DNA from: Candidatus Gastranaerophilales bacterium
GTDB lineage: Bacteria > Cyanobacteriota > Vampirovibrionia > Gastranaerophilales > Gastranaerophilaceae
DNA length: 37,552 bases
Assembly (NCBI GenBank): GCA_944324245.1
Contig: CALUVO010000071.1
Span: 1 to 37,552, forward strand
Reading direction: 5' to 3'
The first letter of the stretch is position 1. Each line of letters opens with the position of its first letter. Both the position numbers and the translations under genes were made by a program. Under the pieces are notes generated by a model. It was not told the origin of the DNA and searched no databases. It saw only the letters and a program-made list of their open reading frames with translations. Shown piece by piece: positions 15,803-24,373 of this stretch.

Positions 15803-16873
15803 CTATCTTATCTTGCTTTTCGGGTCTAATATGTCTCTAATTGTATCACCTATAAGGTTAAAAGATAAAACCGCAACAAAAATTAAGAAACCCGGAGCCA
15901 AAAGCCATGGACGATAGATTATATTAACATACTCCTGTGCTTCTTTAAGCATGTTGCCCCAGCTTGCATCAGGCTGCTGTATACCTAATCCCAAAAAGCT
16001 CAGACCTGATTCCGCAAGTATATATGACGGAACAGAAAGAGTCATTGCTACTATTACATAGCTCAATGTCTGCGGAAGAAGATGTTTTACTATAATACGA
16101 AGTTTTGAAGCTCCTATAGATTCTGCTGCCTGTACAAACTCCTGATTTTTAATTGACAGAACCATTCCTCTTACCACACGGGAAAAACCTGCCCAGCCGA
16201 TTAATGCAAGAATTACCGTAATCAATGTAAATCTTTGAATGCTTGTCATGTTAGTAGGCAGTATTGCTGCAAGAATAATCAAAAGATAAAAACTCGGGAT
16301 AGACATTATTGCCTCGGACAATCTCATCATAAGATTGTCAACAATTCCCCCGATATATCCTGAAATTCCGCCATAGAGCATTCCCAGAGGAAAAGATATA
16401 AACAAAGCAAGAAAACCTATTGTCAAAGAAATCCTTCCCCCAAAAAGTATTCTCGAAAAGATGTCTCTGCCGTTTATGTCCGTTCCGAGCAAAAACAGCC
16501 TTCCGTCTTTGTCTACTGTAACAAGGTGTCTTTCCATAGGAATAAAACCGAGAAATTTATACTTTTCGCCTTTTGCAAAAAATTTCAGATAATATTTTTT
16601 ACTCCTGTCGAGTTTATAAGTTATTTTTAATTCTTCCGGATTAAAATATCTTTTGTAATTGTAAGTATACGGTCTTGAAAATTTACCGTTTTCATCTATG
16701 GTAAAAACTTTTGACGGCGGCACATAGGCTCTGTGGCGGTCAGAAAATTCCTTTGAATACGGTGCAAGAAAATCAGCAAACAAAATCATCAAATACAAAA
16801 TCAAAAGAACAACAAAAGCAGTTGCTGCGTATTTATCCTTAAAAATTTGAGCAAGAATAGAGTTTTTGTTCAT
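15803..16873 (-). CDS. Oligopeptide/dipeptide-type ABC transporter permease (OppC/DppC-like)
   Basis: This is the second membrane subunit of a peptide/nickel-type importer. The first helix is VVLLILYLMILFADF, followed by a soluble insertion of about 100 residues (roughly 38-135). The membrane core starts at GTDINGRDIFSRILFGGRISL and includes the cytoplasmic EAA loop, EFVQAAESIGASKLRIIVKHLLP, which docks with the ATPase. Its ATG overlaps the oppB stop by one base (TGATG). No ATPase (OppD/F) or substrate-binding protein gene lies in the window, so the complex must be completed elsewhere. The large N-terminal insertion is known from OppC_N/YejE-like branches and makes the protein longer (356 residues) than typical DppC. 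Confidence 0.92.
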   Translation of the reverse strand: MNKNSILAQIFKDKYAATAFVVLLILYLMILFADFLAPYSKEFSDRHRAYVPPSKVFTIDENGKFSRPYTYNYKRYFNPEELKITYKLDRSKKYYLKFFAKGEKYKFLGFIPMERHLVTVDKDGRLFLLGTDINGRDIFSRILFGGRISLTIGFLALFISFPLGMLYGGISGYIGGIVDNLMMRLSEAIMSIPSFYLLIILAAILPTNMTSIQRFTLITVILALIGWAGFSRVVRGMVLSIKNQEFVQAAESIGASKLRIIVKHLLPQTLSYVIVAMTLSVPSYILAESGLSFLGLGIQQPDASWGNMLKEAQEYVNIIYRPWLLAPGFLIFVAVLSFNLIGDTIRDILDPKSKIR

Positions 16874-17841
16874 CAGTTCACACTCACTCTCGGGTCAACA
16901 AATTTCAAAAGTATATCAGCAAGCAAATTGCCGAGCACCAGCATAACCGTACCCATCATCAAAGACGCCATAACAAGATTTATATCAGACTTCATGACAG
17001 CTTCGAGAATCAAACGTCCCAGCCCGGGATATTGAAAAACATATTCTGTTAAAGCCGCACCGCTTAAGAGAGAAGCAAATTCAAATCCGAGAAGAGTAAC
17101 CATGGGGTTTATAGCATTTCTCAAAGCATGTTTATAAACCACTTTGTTTTCGCTCAAGCCTTTTGCCCTTGCAAATTTTACATAATCTGACCCGAGAACA
17201 TCAAGAAGATTGCCTCTCATCTGTCTTTGAAGGCCTGACAAAGATATGGTAAAAAGAACTATAACGGGAAGCACCAGATGATGAATAATATCAACAACTT
17301 TCCCGCCGAATGACAGGTTGGAAAAATTGAAGGAGGTCAGTCCTCCTGTCGGGAACCATCCTGTTTTTACCGCAAAGATAAGCAACAGCAATGCAAAAAA
17401 GAATGACGGTATTGCCATACCGATACTTGTCACTACGGTCAAAATCCTATCCACAGGTTTTTTCCAGTTCAATGCCGCATATATACCCAGAGGTATACCG
17501 ACAAGCCATGTTAAAAGAATAACAACAGCGGTTAGCAAAAGAGTATTGGGTATTCTTTCCATCAGCTTTACGCTGACTTTTTCTCCCGTTACAGTAACCC
17601 CCAAATCGCCTTTTAAAAAACTTTTGAGCCACAATCCGTACTGTACTATTTTGGGTTTATCAAGCCCGAGTCTTTGCTGTTCAGCTTTGAGTGTTTCCTG
17701 CGAAATTGAAGGATTGAGCCTCAATTCACCCAGAGGATCCACCGGGCTAAGTCTTATTATAAAAAAGCTGATAATCGAAACCAGAAATAATAACGGTATT
17801 GCCTGTAAAAGTCTTTTGATGATGTAAACAAATATTTGCAT
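16873..17841 (-). CDS. Oligopeptide/dipeptide-type ABC transporter permease (OppB/DppB-like)
   Basis: This is the first membrane subunit of the same importer. The N terminus IKRLLQAIPLLFLVSIISFFIIRLSPVDP is the family hallmark. The periplasmic segment (GELRLNPSISQETLKAEQQRLGLD) and the EAA loop, DYVKFARAKGLSENKVVYKHALRNA, are intact. Length (322 residues) is normal. It is the first gene of the minus-strand operon oppB-oppC-mgtC-TPR-plsC. The divergent gene at 18079 leaves a 237-base shared upstream region. The substrate could be peptides, nickel or oligosaccharides and cannot be read from the permeases. Confidence 0.93.
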   Translation of the reverse strand: MQIFVYIIKRLLQAIPLLFLVSIISFFIIRLSPVDPLGELRLNPSISQETLKAEQQRLGLDKPKIVQYGLWLKSFLKGDLGVTVTGEKVSVKLMERIPNTLLLTAVVILLTWLVGIPLGIYAALNWKKPVDRILTVVTSIGMAIPSFFFALLLLIFAVKTGWFPTGGLTSFNFSNLSFGGKVVDIIHHLVLPVIVLFTISLSGLQRQMRGNLLDVLGSDYVKFARAKGLSENKVVYKHALRNAINPMVTLLGFEFASLLSGAALTEYVFQYPGLGRLILEAVMKSDINLVMASLMMGTVMLVLGNLLADILLKFVDPRVSVN

Positions 17842-17896
17842 ACAATTATTTTACAGTACGATGAAAGTTTTGCAATTAGTTTATTGTACAGTTTAG

Positions 17897-17927
17897 TATA
17901 ATAGCAGCGAAGCTGCACACGAAGTGT
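17897..17927 (+). promoter_or_regulatory. -10 box followed by two back-to-back GAA-loop hairpins
   Basis: TATAAT (17897-17902) is followed directly by GCAGC-GAA-GCTGC (17904-17916) and ACAC-GAA-GTGT (17917-17927). The first contains GCGAAGC, a sequence known to form an exceptionally stable mini-hairpin. If the TATAAT is a true -10 (no good -35 is seen), these hairpins lie at the 5' end of a leader of about 170 bases ahead of the gene at 18079. The rest of the 17842-18078 gap shows nothing else I can name. Confidence 0.4.
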
Positions 17928-18078
17928 AAGACGGCTCAGTCTCAGTCAATATACAATTCTGAAGTGTAGTTTTAGCAAAATTCTACTCTATAGATAATAC
18001 ATTTGGAGGATATTAGAACCTTAGTTATAAAGTTTTTTTTTATCATATCGATAGATAGTGTGAGAGGTCTTAGAGAAA

Positions 18079-18459
18079 ATGATAAACAAAACGTCAGTAC
18101 TATTAATACAAAATAATTTTCAAACAATTTCCGTACTTACCGAAAAATGTCTTGAAGCCGGAATTTCTGAAAAAAATATTTTTTCTGTTACAGAAGCAGA
18201 TTCGGCAGAAAGGTATCTGGAAATAGCTGGAATATCATATGTAATTATAGATGCTGATATGTACAATTATGTTATAGCTACGATTATAGATAAATTTTCC
18301 GAATATTTCCCCATTCAAACCGTGATAACAAACGCAAAACCGGAACAAAAAACATTGAGAATGCTGAATGATAAAACACTTACGTTTGCAGCTTCTTATG
18401 ATGAAATACCTGATATTCTACATAAACGGGATACAAAGATTATTTCATACGGTTTTTAA
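18079..18459 (+). CDS. Stand-alone degenerate receiver-domain protein
   Basis: The 126 residues have the strand-helix rhythm of a response-regulator receiver domain: SVLLIQNN, VIIDAD (residues 55-60), TVITNAK and TFAASYDEIPDIL. The usual acidic pair after the first strand is replaced by Gln-Asn-Asn, and the conserved Lys near the end is absent. An Asp (58 or 60) remains where the phosphoryl acceptor would be. Phosphorylation by the normal Mg-dependent mechanism is therefore doubtful, and a phospho-independent or atypical receiver is likely. GAGAGG lies 11 bases before the ATG. Dedicated upstream hairpins and a strong terminator argue that it is a real single-gene unit. No partner kinase is adjacent. 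Confidence 0.7.
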   Translation: MINKTSVLLIQNNFQTISVLTEKCLEAGISEKNIFSVTEADSAERYLEIAGISYVIIDADMYNYVIATIIDKFSEYFPIQTVITNAKPEQKTLRMLNDKTLTFAASYDEIPDILHKRDTKIISYGF

Positions 18460-18511
18460 AAAATAGATTTCGAAACTCATAATTTTATTTTATCATCCCT
18501 GTTTAGACTGT

Positions 18512-18544
18512 GCTGTTGAACCCCTAATTCAACAGCTTTTTTTT
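18512..18544 (+). terminator. Strong rho-independent terminator
   Basis: GCTGTTGAA (18512-18520), loop CCCCTAA, TTCAACAGC (18528-18536) and eight T residues (18537-18544). The T-run is on the plus strand, so it ends transcription of the degenerate receiver gene. Confidence 0.92.
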
Positions 18545-18567
18545 ATATTTAGATATAAAATTTAAAA

Positions 18568-18831
18568 TTAATTTAAAATTTTATCAAGCTTTTTTGTCTT
18601 ATACATGTTTTCAAAATTATCATAACCACCTATATACTTGTCATTTATGATTATCTGCGGTACGGTTGAAATGGCAGGTTTGTTATATTTTTTGCTTAAT
18701 TCTTCACACATTTCATCAAAGCTGTCATCGCAGTTTATTTCCTCAAAATCAATATTAAGTATCTTTAAAAGTTTTTTTGCTTTTATACAATAAGGACAAG
18801 TTGTCATTGTATAAACTATAGCTTTGTTCAT
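18568..18831 (-). CDS. grxC: Glutaredoxin
   Basis: This is a small dithiol glutaredoxin for reducing disulfides or deglutathionylating proteins. The active site C12-P-Y-C15 is the classical one. The TVPQIIIN cis-proline loop and IGGYDNF glutathione-binding block are both present. Its 87 residues are normal for GrxC-type proteins. AAAAGGAG lies seven bases before the ATG. It is close to the terminator of the convergent receiver gene and well separated from lysS. Whether the cell makes glutathione or uses another thiol cannot be told here. The gene symbol is by similarity. Confidence 0.92.
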   Translation of the reverse strand: MNKAIVYTMTTCPYCIKAKKLLKILNIDFEEINCDDSFDEMCEELSKKYNKPAISTVPQIIINDKYIGGYDNFENMYKTKKLDKILN

Positions 18832-18953
18832 ATATATCTCCTTTTTTCACATACTAATACTAAAATAATTTTCACAACTTAACAATATCTTTAAGGATAC
18901 TGCTGGTATAAAGAGTTATTATATAGCTTTGTATATGTAAAAAGTCAGACAGT

Positions 18954-20462
18954 TTATTTTTCAAGCGGTCGCATTGTCGGGAATGCTATTACGTCTCTGA
19001 TAGTTTGAGAGTTGGTAAGCAGCATAACCAGCCTGTCTATACCCATACCCATACCGCCTGTTGGAGGCATGCCATATTCCAGAGCGGTGATAAAGTCTTC
19101 ATCCAGCTCCATGGCTTCTTCATCACCGTTTGCTTTTGCAAGTGCCTGTGCTTCGAATCTGCTTCTCTGGTCGATAGGGTCTGTAAGTTCGGAGAATGCA
19201 TTGGCAAGCTCCCAGCCGTTTATTCTTGTTTCAAAGCGTTCTGTCAATCTGGAGTTATCTCTGTGAACTTTTGCCAGAGGAGAAATTTCTCTCGGATAAT
19301 CTATAATATGGCAGGGCTGAATCAAAGAAGGCTCGATTTTGTCTTCGAATACTGCTTCTACAACCTGACCCCAATTCATGTCATCTTCTACCTGTACATT
19401 GAGTTTTTTCGCAGCTTCTATAGCAAGTTTTGCATCATAAATTTCCATAAAATCAATGCCGGTTGCTTCTTTAATTGAACCCAGCATTGTTTTTCTGTCC
19501 CAGGGCGGAGTAAGGTCTATTTCGTGTTCCCCGTATGTAATTTTTGTTGTGCCTAGAACTTCCTGAGCAACATAAGCTACCATGTTTTCTGTAAGAGTCA
19601 TCATATCATTATAATCAGCATAAGCCTGATACAGTTCTATCATGGTAAATTCAGGATTGTGGCGGGTATCAATACCTTCGTTGCGGAAACATCTGCCGAT
19701 TTCATAAACTCTTTCCGACACACCGCCTACGATAAGTCTTTTAAGATATAATTCAAGAGCAATTCTCAATGTCAAATCCATATCAAGTGCATTGTGATGT
19801 GTTGTGAATGGTCTTGCGTTCGCGCCAGATGCTGTTGTTTGAAGAATCGGTGTTTCAACTTCCAAAAAGCCGGCTTTTGCAAGATATTCTCTTATTTTTT
19901 GGATAATAAGGCTTCTTTTTCTGAAAGTATCACGAACATCTTCGTTCATAATAAGGTCAACATAGCGCTGTCTGTATCTTGTATCCACATCTGTAAGACC
20001 GTGGAATTTTTCAGGCAGAGGCAGAAGAGCTTTTGATAAAAGCTTGTAATCTGTAGCTTTTATAGAGAGCTCGCCTCTTGGTGTTCTTCTAATAGTACCC
20101 TGAAATCCGACAATATCACCTATATCAATGAGTTTCATTGCTTTAATTTTTTCAGCATCCATATTTTCTTTGTGTGAAAATATTTGAATTTTGCCAGAAC
20201 CATCCTGTAAATCAATGAACATTCCGGTATTTCTCATTGCCATTATTCTTCCGGCTACTTTATATTCGTCATTTGTTTCTTCTCCGGCAGGCAAATCTTT
20301 GTATTTTTCCTGCAGAGCTTTTGCAGATGCGTTTTTGTCATAAGAATACGGATAAGGATTTACTCCTTTGTCTGCAAGTTCTGTCAATTTTTGTATTCTT
20401 GTATTTCTGATTGTATTTAGTGTAGGTGCATTCATAGCCGATGTATGATTATTTTCTGACAT
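18954..20462 (-). CDS. lysS: Lysyl-tRNA synthetase, class II
   Basis: The enzyme charges tRNA-Lys. From ATG 20462 the product has 502 residues, the normal size; a TTG six bases upstream is in frame, but AAGGA is seven bases before the ATG and decides the start. The N-terminal OB-fold (VAGRIMAMRNTGMFIDLQDGSGKIQ) binds the anticodon. Class II motif 1 includes GFLEVETPIL, motif 2 is CFRNEGIDTRHNPEFT, and motif 3 is GGMGMGIDRLVMLLT. The first 20 residues (NNHTSAMNAPTLNTIRNTR) form a short polar extension. No T-box or other leader structure was recognised upstream. It appears to be transcribed separately from queE. Confidence 0.98.
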   Translation of the reverse strand: MSENNHTSAMNAPTLNTIRNTRIQKLTELADKGVNPYPYSYDKNASAKALQEKYKDLPAGEETNDEYKVAGRIMAMRNTGMFIDLQDGSGKIQIFSHKENMDAEKIKAMKLIDIGDIVGFQGTIRRTPRGELSIKATDYKLLSKALLPLPEKFHGLTDVDTRYRQRYVDLIMNEDVRDTFRKRSLIIQKIREYLAKAGFLEVETPILQTTASGANARPFTTHHNALDMDLTLRIALELYLKRLIVGGVSERVYEIGRCFRNEGIDTRHNPEFTMIELYQAYADYNDMMTLTENMVAYVAQEVLGTTKITYGEHEIDLTPPWDRKTMLGSIKEATGIDFMEIYDAKLAIEAAKKLNVQVEDDMNWGQVVEAVFEDKIEPSLIQPCHIIDYPREISPLAKVHRDNSRLTERFETRINGWELANAFSELTDPIDQRSRFEAQALAKANGDEEAMELDEDFITALEYGMPPTGGMGMGIDRLVMLLTNSQTIRDVIAFPTMRPLEK

Positions 20463-20606
20463 TCTCAATTCCTTTTTAACTTGTTCTTTAATAATTATTT
20501 TATCATTAAAAAAATATTTGAAAAATGTAATGCCTGTATACGTAACATATACTATAACCTCATTCTAATAGAGCTGTATACTCGAAAAATACGTTATAAA
20601 TAACAT

Positions 20607-21311
20607 TTATCTGATATCAAAAAACTTGTGCACCTGACCGATTAGCCGCGTATTGTAGTATTTTTCAGAAAATTTGTTAAAAGTTTCCACAATTTTTTCG
20701 TGAGAAACTTTTATTCTGTCTCCCTCCATTTCTGGCTGAAGAATAAGCTCTATATTATATTTTTGCGCAAGATTTATGCTTTCATTTATCTCAAAATCCC
20801 GCAAATTGTCATCAAATACAAGTTTTGCAAAGATTTTTTTGTTATAATTTTTTGCTGTTTGCAAAAATTTATCATGTTTGAGGAACAAATCCCCGATTTT
20901 TGCGCTGGAATCAACCTTAAAATCCATAGAAATTATATCAACACAGTCTATTATGCTCTCGAGCGCCTTTGGCATTGTTCCGTTGGTTTCCAGATAAACT
21001 TTAAGATTCAGCTTTTTTATCTCCGGCAGAAATTGTTTTAAAAATTCGTAATGCAAAAGCGGCTCCCCGCCTGTAAGGCTTATGGAGTGAAAAGCATGCA
21101 GATTAAATTCTTTAATTTTTTCGATAAGCTCTGAAACTGTATATTCTTCGCCTTTATCAAACTCTGTATCGCAATAATTACACAAAAGATTGCAGCCGCA
21201 GAATCTTATAAAAAGCTGTCTGTATCCTATATAAGGTCCTTCTCCCTGTATTGAATCAAAAATCTCGGCTATTTTTGCAATTTTTGCATTATTGTCTGCT
21301 TTTTCAGTCAT
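20607..21311 (-). CDS. queE: 7-carboxy-7-deazaguanine synthase (radical SAM)
   Basis: QueE rearranges 6-carboxytetrahydropterin to 7-carboxy-7-deazaguanine in the queuosine pathway. The cluster motif is C40-N-L-L-C44-N-Y-C47. SIQGEGPYIGYRQLFIRF before it and SLTGGEPLLHYEFL after it (SAM-binding GGE) are family hallmarks. At 234 residues it is the usual size. Its ATG overlaps the dnaJ stop in ATGACTGA, so translation is coupled. Other queuosine genes (queC, queD, queF) are not in the window. The intact cluster motif contrasts with the altered one in the protein encoded at 11357-12820. Confidence 0.95.
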   Translation of the reverse strand: MTEKADNNAKIAKIAEIFDSIQGEGPYIGYRQLFIRFCGCNLLCNYCDTEFDKGEEYTVSELIEKIKEFNLHAFHSISLTGGEPLLHYEFLKQFLPEIKKLNLKVYLETNGTMPKALESIIDCVDIISMDFKVDSSAKIGDLFLKHDKFLQTAKNYNKKIFAKLVFDDNLRDFEINESINLAQKYNIELILQPEMEGDRIKVSHEKIVETFNKFSEKYYNTRLIGQVHKFFDIR

Positions 21312-22419
21312 TTAATAAATTCTCCCTAATTTTATGTGAGGACAGATTCTTCAACTGTTCATACAATTTAATTTCTTCAGAAGTCATTTCTTTTGGAATT
21401 TCTATTCTGACAGTGACAATCTGGTCTCCTTTTTTCTTGGATTTCGAATCGGAAAGCCCCTGCTCTGACAGGCGGAATTTTTGCCCCGTTGTTGTATTAG
21501 CCGGAATTTTCATGGAAACATTACCGCAAAGAGTCGGAATTTCTATGTTTGCGCCAAGTACTGCTTCAAAAGGTGTTATAGGAATTTCACAAATTACATT
21601 CAGCCCGTCGTATTTAAAGAATTTGCTTTCTTCAATGTTGATAAAAAGGTACAGGTCTCCGTTTTTACCACCGTTGTAGCCTTTATTGCCTTCATTTGCA
21701 ATTCTTATTTTTGCACCTTTTTTTACGCCTGCAGGAATTTTTACATTAAGTTTTTTGTGAATGGACACTTCGCCCGTACCTCTGCAAAGAGGACATTTGG
21801 AACCGTTTATAAATCTTCTGCCCTCGCATTTCGGACAGCGTTCGCTGTGCAGCACATTCACCGTTCTGTGAGTGCCGGATATTGCCTCTGATACTTTTAT
21901 ATTTACATTTAAATTTATGTCTCTGCCGTTTTCCGGCTTTGGTTTTTTTGTCTTTTTTTCTCTGCGTGTATCTGATGTAAACAAGCCGTCTAAAATATTT
22001 TCAAACACCTGTGAAAAAGAAGATTTTTCTTCTTCATTTGGTGTGTAATAGTCTTCTTTGCGGCTTTTTTGCTGCGATTCAGTACGGGGTTTTGTTTGTG
22101 TATAGGCATAATTTGTTTCGCCGTAGGCCTTTTTTGCCTGTGACTTTGTGGTATTTGATGTGTTTGAAGTATAAGAGCTCTCTTTTCTTGTATTAAAGCC
22201 TTTTAAGATATCATACTGGCTTCTTTTATGCGAATCCGTTAATACCTCGTAGGCTTCTGTTATTTCTTTAAAACGGAGGATACTTTCCTGAGAATTATCA
22301 TTTACATCAGGGTGCCAGATGCGTGCCTGTTTTCTGTATGCGGATTTTATTTTTGCCATATCCGCATCAGGCTCAACTCCGAGAATAGAATATAAATCTT
22401 TTTGATAATACTGGTTCAA
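21304..22419 (-). CDS. dnaJ: DnaJ-type co-chaperone with a half-size zinc finger
   Basis: This J-domain protein stimulates DnaK ATPase activity. The J domain (residues 5-72) has the obligatory H36-P-D38. A long polar, Ser/Lys-rich linker (75-165) replaces the usual G/F region. The cysteine domain has only two CxxC pairs (C195-P-K-C198 and C209-P-L-C212) where type I DnaJ has four CxxCxGxG repeats, so only one zinc can be bound. C-terminal client-binding domains follow (NVKIPAGVKKGAKIRI, GDLYLFINIEE, NVSMKIPANTTTGQKFRL). The start is TTG with GGCGGG five bases upstream. It lies 50 bases after bioF and overlaps queE. It may be a secondary DnaJ, with the canonical one elsewhere. It is not next to dnaK or grpE. 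Confidence 0.9.
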   Translation of the reverse strand: MNQYYQKDLYSILGVEPDADMAKIKSAYRKQARIWHPDVNDNSQESILRFKEITEAYEVLTDSHKRSQYDILKGFNTRKESSYTSNTSNTTKSQAKKAYGETNYAYTQTKPRTESQQKSRKEDYYTPNEEEKSSFSQVFENILDGLFTSDTRREKKTKKPKPENGRDINLNVNIKVSEAISGTHRTVNVLHSERCPKCEGRRFINGSKCPLCRGTGEVSIHKKLNVKIPAGVKKGAKIRIANEGNKGYNGGKNGDLYLFINIEESKFFKYDGLNVICEIPITPFEAVLGANIEIPTLCGNVSMKIPANTTTGQKFRLSEQGLSDSKSKKKGDQIVTVRIEIPKEMTSEEIKLYEQLKNLSSHKIRENLLND

Positions 22420-22469
22420 TTTTTCCCGCCGTTTAGATTTTTTAGCTACAGAGTTATTTTAATGATGGT

Positions 22470-23642
22470 TTAAGAATTATCAATAATTTGTTTAATTAAA
22501 TTTGGAATTTCTTTAATTTCATCATAACTTATATCTGCTCTTAATGAAATTCTAATACGTGAAGAACCTTCGGCAACCGTCGGATGGCGGATAGGAAGAA
22601 GGTAATATCCGTTTTGGATAAGTTCTTTTGAAACTTTGACTGCAAGTTCATTTGTGCCGAGAATAACAGGTACAATATGACTTTCGCCAAGCGTTTGCAG
22701 TCTCGCATTTTTTAAATCCTGTCTCAGTTTTTCAGCTGTTTTTAAAAGTTCTTTTTTCTCATGCTGTAAATTTGGCAAAATTTCCGTAATTATACAGTAA
22801 GAAAAAGCTGCATTAATCTCCGGAAGCGCCGTTGAAAAAATCAAAGGTCTGCATTTATTGATTAAATAATTTACAAGAATATCATCACCCGTACAAAAAG
22901 CACCAACAGAGCCCACTGCTTTTCCGAAAGTCGCAATTATCAAATCAATATCTTGTATACAGTTTTGTGCTTCCGAAATACCAAGACCTTTTGTTCCGTA
23001 TATACCAAAGGCATGCGCCTCATCCACTACAAGTATTGCATTATACTTTTCTTTTAGTTTAACAAGTTTGTTTAAATCTGCGATATCTCCGTCCATACTG
23101 AACAAAGATTCCGAAACTATTATTGCGTTTTCATATTCGTTTCTGTGTTTTTGCAAAAGTTCTTCAAGGTGGTTATAATCCAGATGTTTGTACCTGAACA
23201 TTTTTGCTTCCGACAACTTTATCCCGTCTAAGATACTGGCATGGTTTAATTTGTCAGAGAAAACAGCATCTTTTTTTGATAGAAGAGCACCCATTATACC
23301 TGCATTTGCGTGGTAGCCGCTGTTAAAAAGAAGGGCTTTGTCTTTGTGAAAAAGAGCTGCGAGAAGACACTCCAGCTTTGCGTGGACATAAGAGCTGCCT
23401 GTGAGGAGTCTTGAAGAAGCAGAACCCAGCGAAAATTCATTGATGTTCAAAAATCTTTTTAAGAGTTTTCTGTTTTCCGCAATGCCCATGTAATCATTGG
23501 AAGAAAGATTGAGGTACCTTTTGTTGTCTTCAAAAATGTATTTTCCGTCTTTTTTAAAAGAAATTATCTTTCTGTCACAGCAATCTGCATGGAGTTTTTC
23601 GAGTTCTTTTTTATATTTATCGTAAAGGTTATTCTTGTTCAT
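22470..23642 (-). CDS. bioF: 8-amino-7-oxononanoate synthase family (alpha-oxoamine synthase)
   Basis: These PLP enzymes condense an amino acid with an acyl-thioester; BioF makes the first biotin ring precursor from pimeloyl-ACP or -CoA and alanine. The PLP lysine is K241 in ATFGK241AVGSVGAF. D208-E-A-H210 holds the PLP ring, and GSASSRLLTGSSYVHAKLE is the family signature. Length (390) is normal. No other biotin gene is adjacent, so a related oxoamine synthase (for example 2-amino-3-ketobutyrate ligase) remains possible, but the motif spacing favours BioF. No clear ribosome site precedes the ATG. It is probably the first gene of bioF-dnaJ-queE. Confidence 0.88.
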   Translation of the reverse strand: MNKNNLYDKYKKELEKLHADCCDRKIISFKKDGKYIFEDNKRYLNLSSNDYMGIAENRKLLKRFLNINEFSLGSASSRLLTGSSYVHAKLECLLAALFHKDKALLFNSGYHANAGIMGALLSKKDAVFSDKLNHASILDGIKLSEAKMFRYKHLDYNHLEELLQKHRNEYENAIIVSESLFSMDGDIADLNKLVKLKEKYNAILVVDEAHAFGIYGTKGLGISEAQNCIQDIDLIIATFGKAVGSVGAFCTGDDILVNYLINKCRPLIFSTALPEINAAFSYCIITEILPNLQHEKKELLKTAEKLRQDLKNARLQTLGESHIVPVILGTNELAVKVSKELIQNGYYLLPIRHPTVAEGSSRIRISLRADISYDEIKEIPNLIKQIIDNS

Positions 23643-23958
23643 TTTTTATCTAATCCGGCGATATAAATTCCATCTGCATTTTGTCGGGCAGAATGTATTT
23701 TGTCATAAATTTTCTGTACATAAATAATATGAAAAAATCCAAAACAGGGCAAGGGGCATTTATACAGAGGTTAGCTAAAGCTGTCTTGTTTATGGCAGAA
23801 TTGCAGGGTGCAGTTTATTGCACCAGAATTTAGTGTTGTCAGCTTAGTATTAATTAATTTGGGATTAAACATACATCTGTACATATCCATAAAAATAGAC
23901 ATTGCAGACAGACCAAAATTATAATATAATTCCAGTATACATAATATAAGGTGAAAAT
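23643..23958. other. 316-base intergenic region between divergent genes
   Basis: No gene is credible here. A small hairpin, GGTGCA/TGCACC, occurs near 23807-23824. The region must hold the divergent promoters for bioF and the small gene at 23959; only the latter is clear. Confidence 0.6.
23912..23940 (+). promoter_or_regulatory. Sigma-70-type promoter for the gene at 23959
   Basis: TTGCAG (23912-23917), 17 bases, and a perfect TATAAT (23935-23940). This leaves a very short leader, with AAGGTG close before the ATG. Confidence 0.65.
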
Positions 23959-24306
23959 ATGGCAAAACATAACGATACAATTCCTATAGAAGTATGTATT
24001 TTAACAGTGGACCACGATATAAAAGGCACCGTTCACGTTTCTAAATACACAAACACAAACCGCGAATTGACGGACCTTTTAAATGATAAAGAAAGAAGAT
24101 TCCTCGCAGTTACAAATGTTGAAATTTATCCGAGAAATTCAAACCAGCCGCCGAGAAGATATAACTTTCTTGAAATTCACATGGATTATGTCTTGATGGT
24201 TCATCCGTCATCTCAGGTTGTGTTCAAAGAATCTTCCAAAGCGCAGGAAGATATTGCAAGATTCAGAGAATTAAGAAACAAATTGAGCCATACAAAACCA
24301 TTCTAA
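23959..24306 (+). CDS. Small conserved protein of unknown function
   Basis: The 115-residue protein is soluble and beta-rich. The pattern IPIEVCILTVDHDIKGTVHV, then RELTDLLNDKERRFLAVTNVEIY, resembles a small family (I think DUF6812) in which a strand with H-x-I-K-G is followed by R-x-T/S-D-L-L-N and a second strand pair. The function of that family is not established. The C terminus (QEDIARFRELRNKLSHTKPF) is helical and basic. A good promoter and the site AAGGTG support the start. It is followed after 67 bases by the GT9 gene, with which it may be co-transcribed. Confidence 0.75.
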   Translation: MAKHNDTIPIEVCILTVDHDIKGTVHVSKYTNTNRELTDLLNDKERRFLAVTNVEIYPRNSNQPPRRYNFLEIHMDYVLMVHPSSQVVFKESSKAQEDIARFRELRNKLSHTKPF

Positions 24307-24373
24307 CTTCTACGATTACGGCTTTTTGCTGCCGGATTAGTTTTTTGCTGGTTCAATTCAGAGTTGGATAAAT

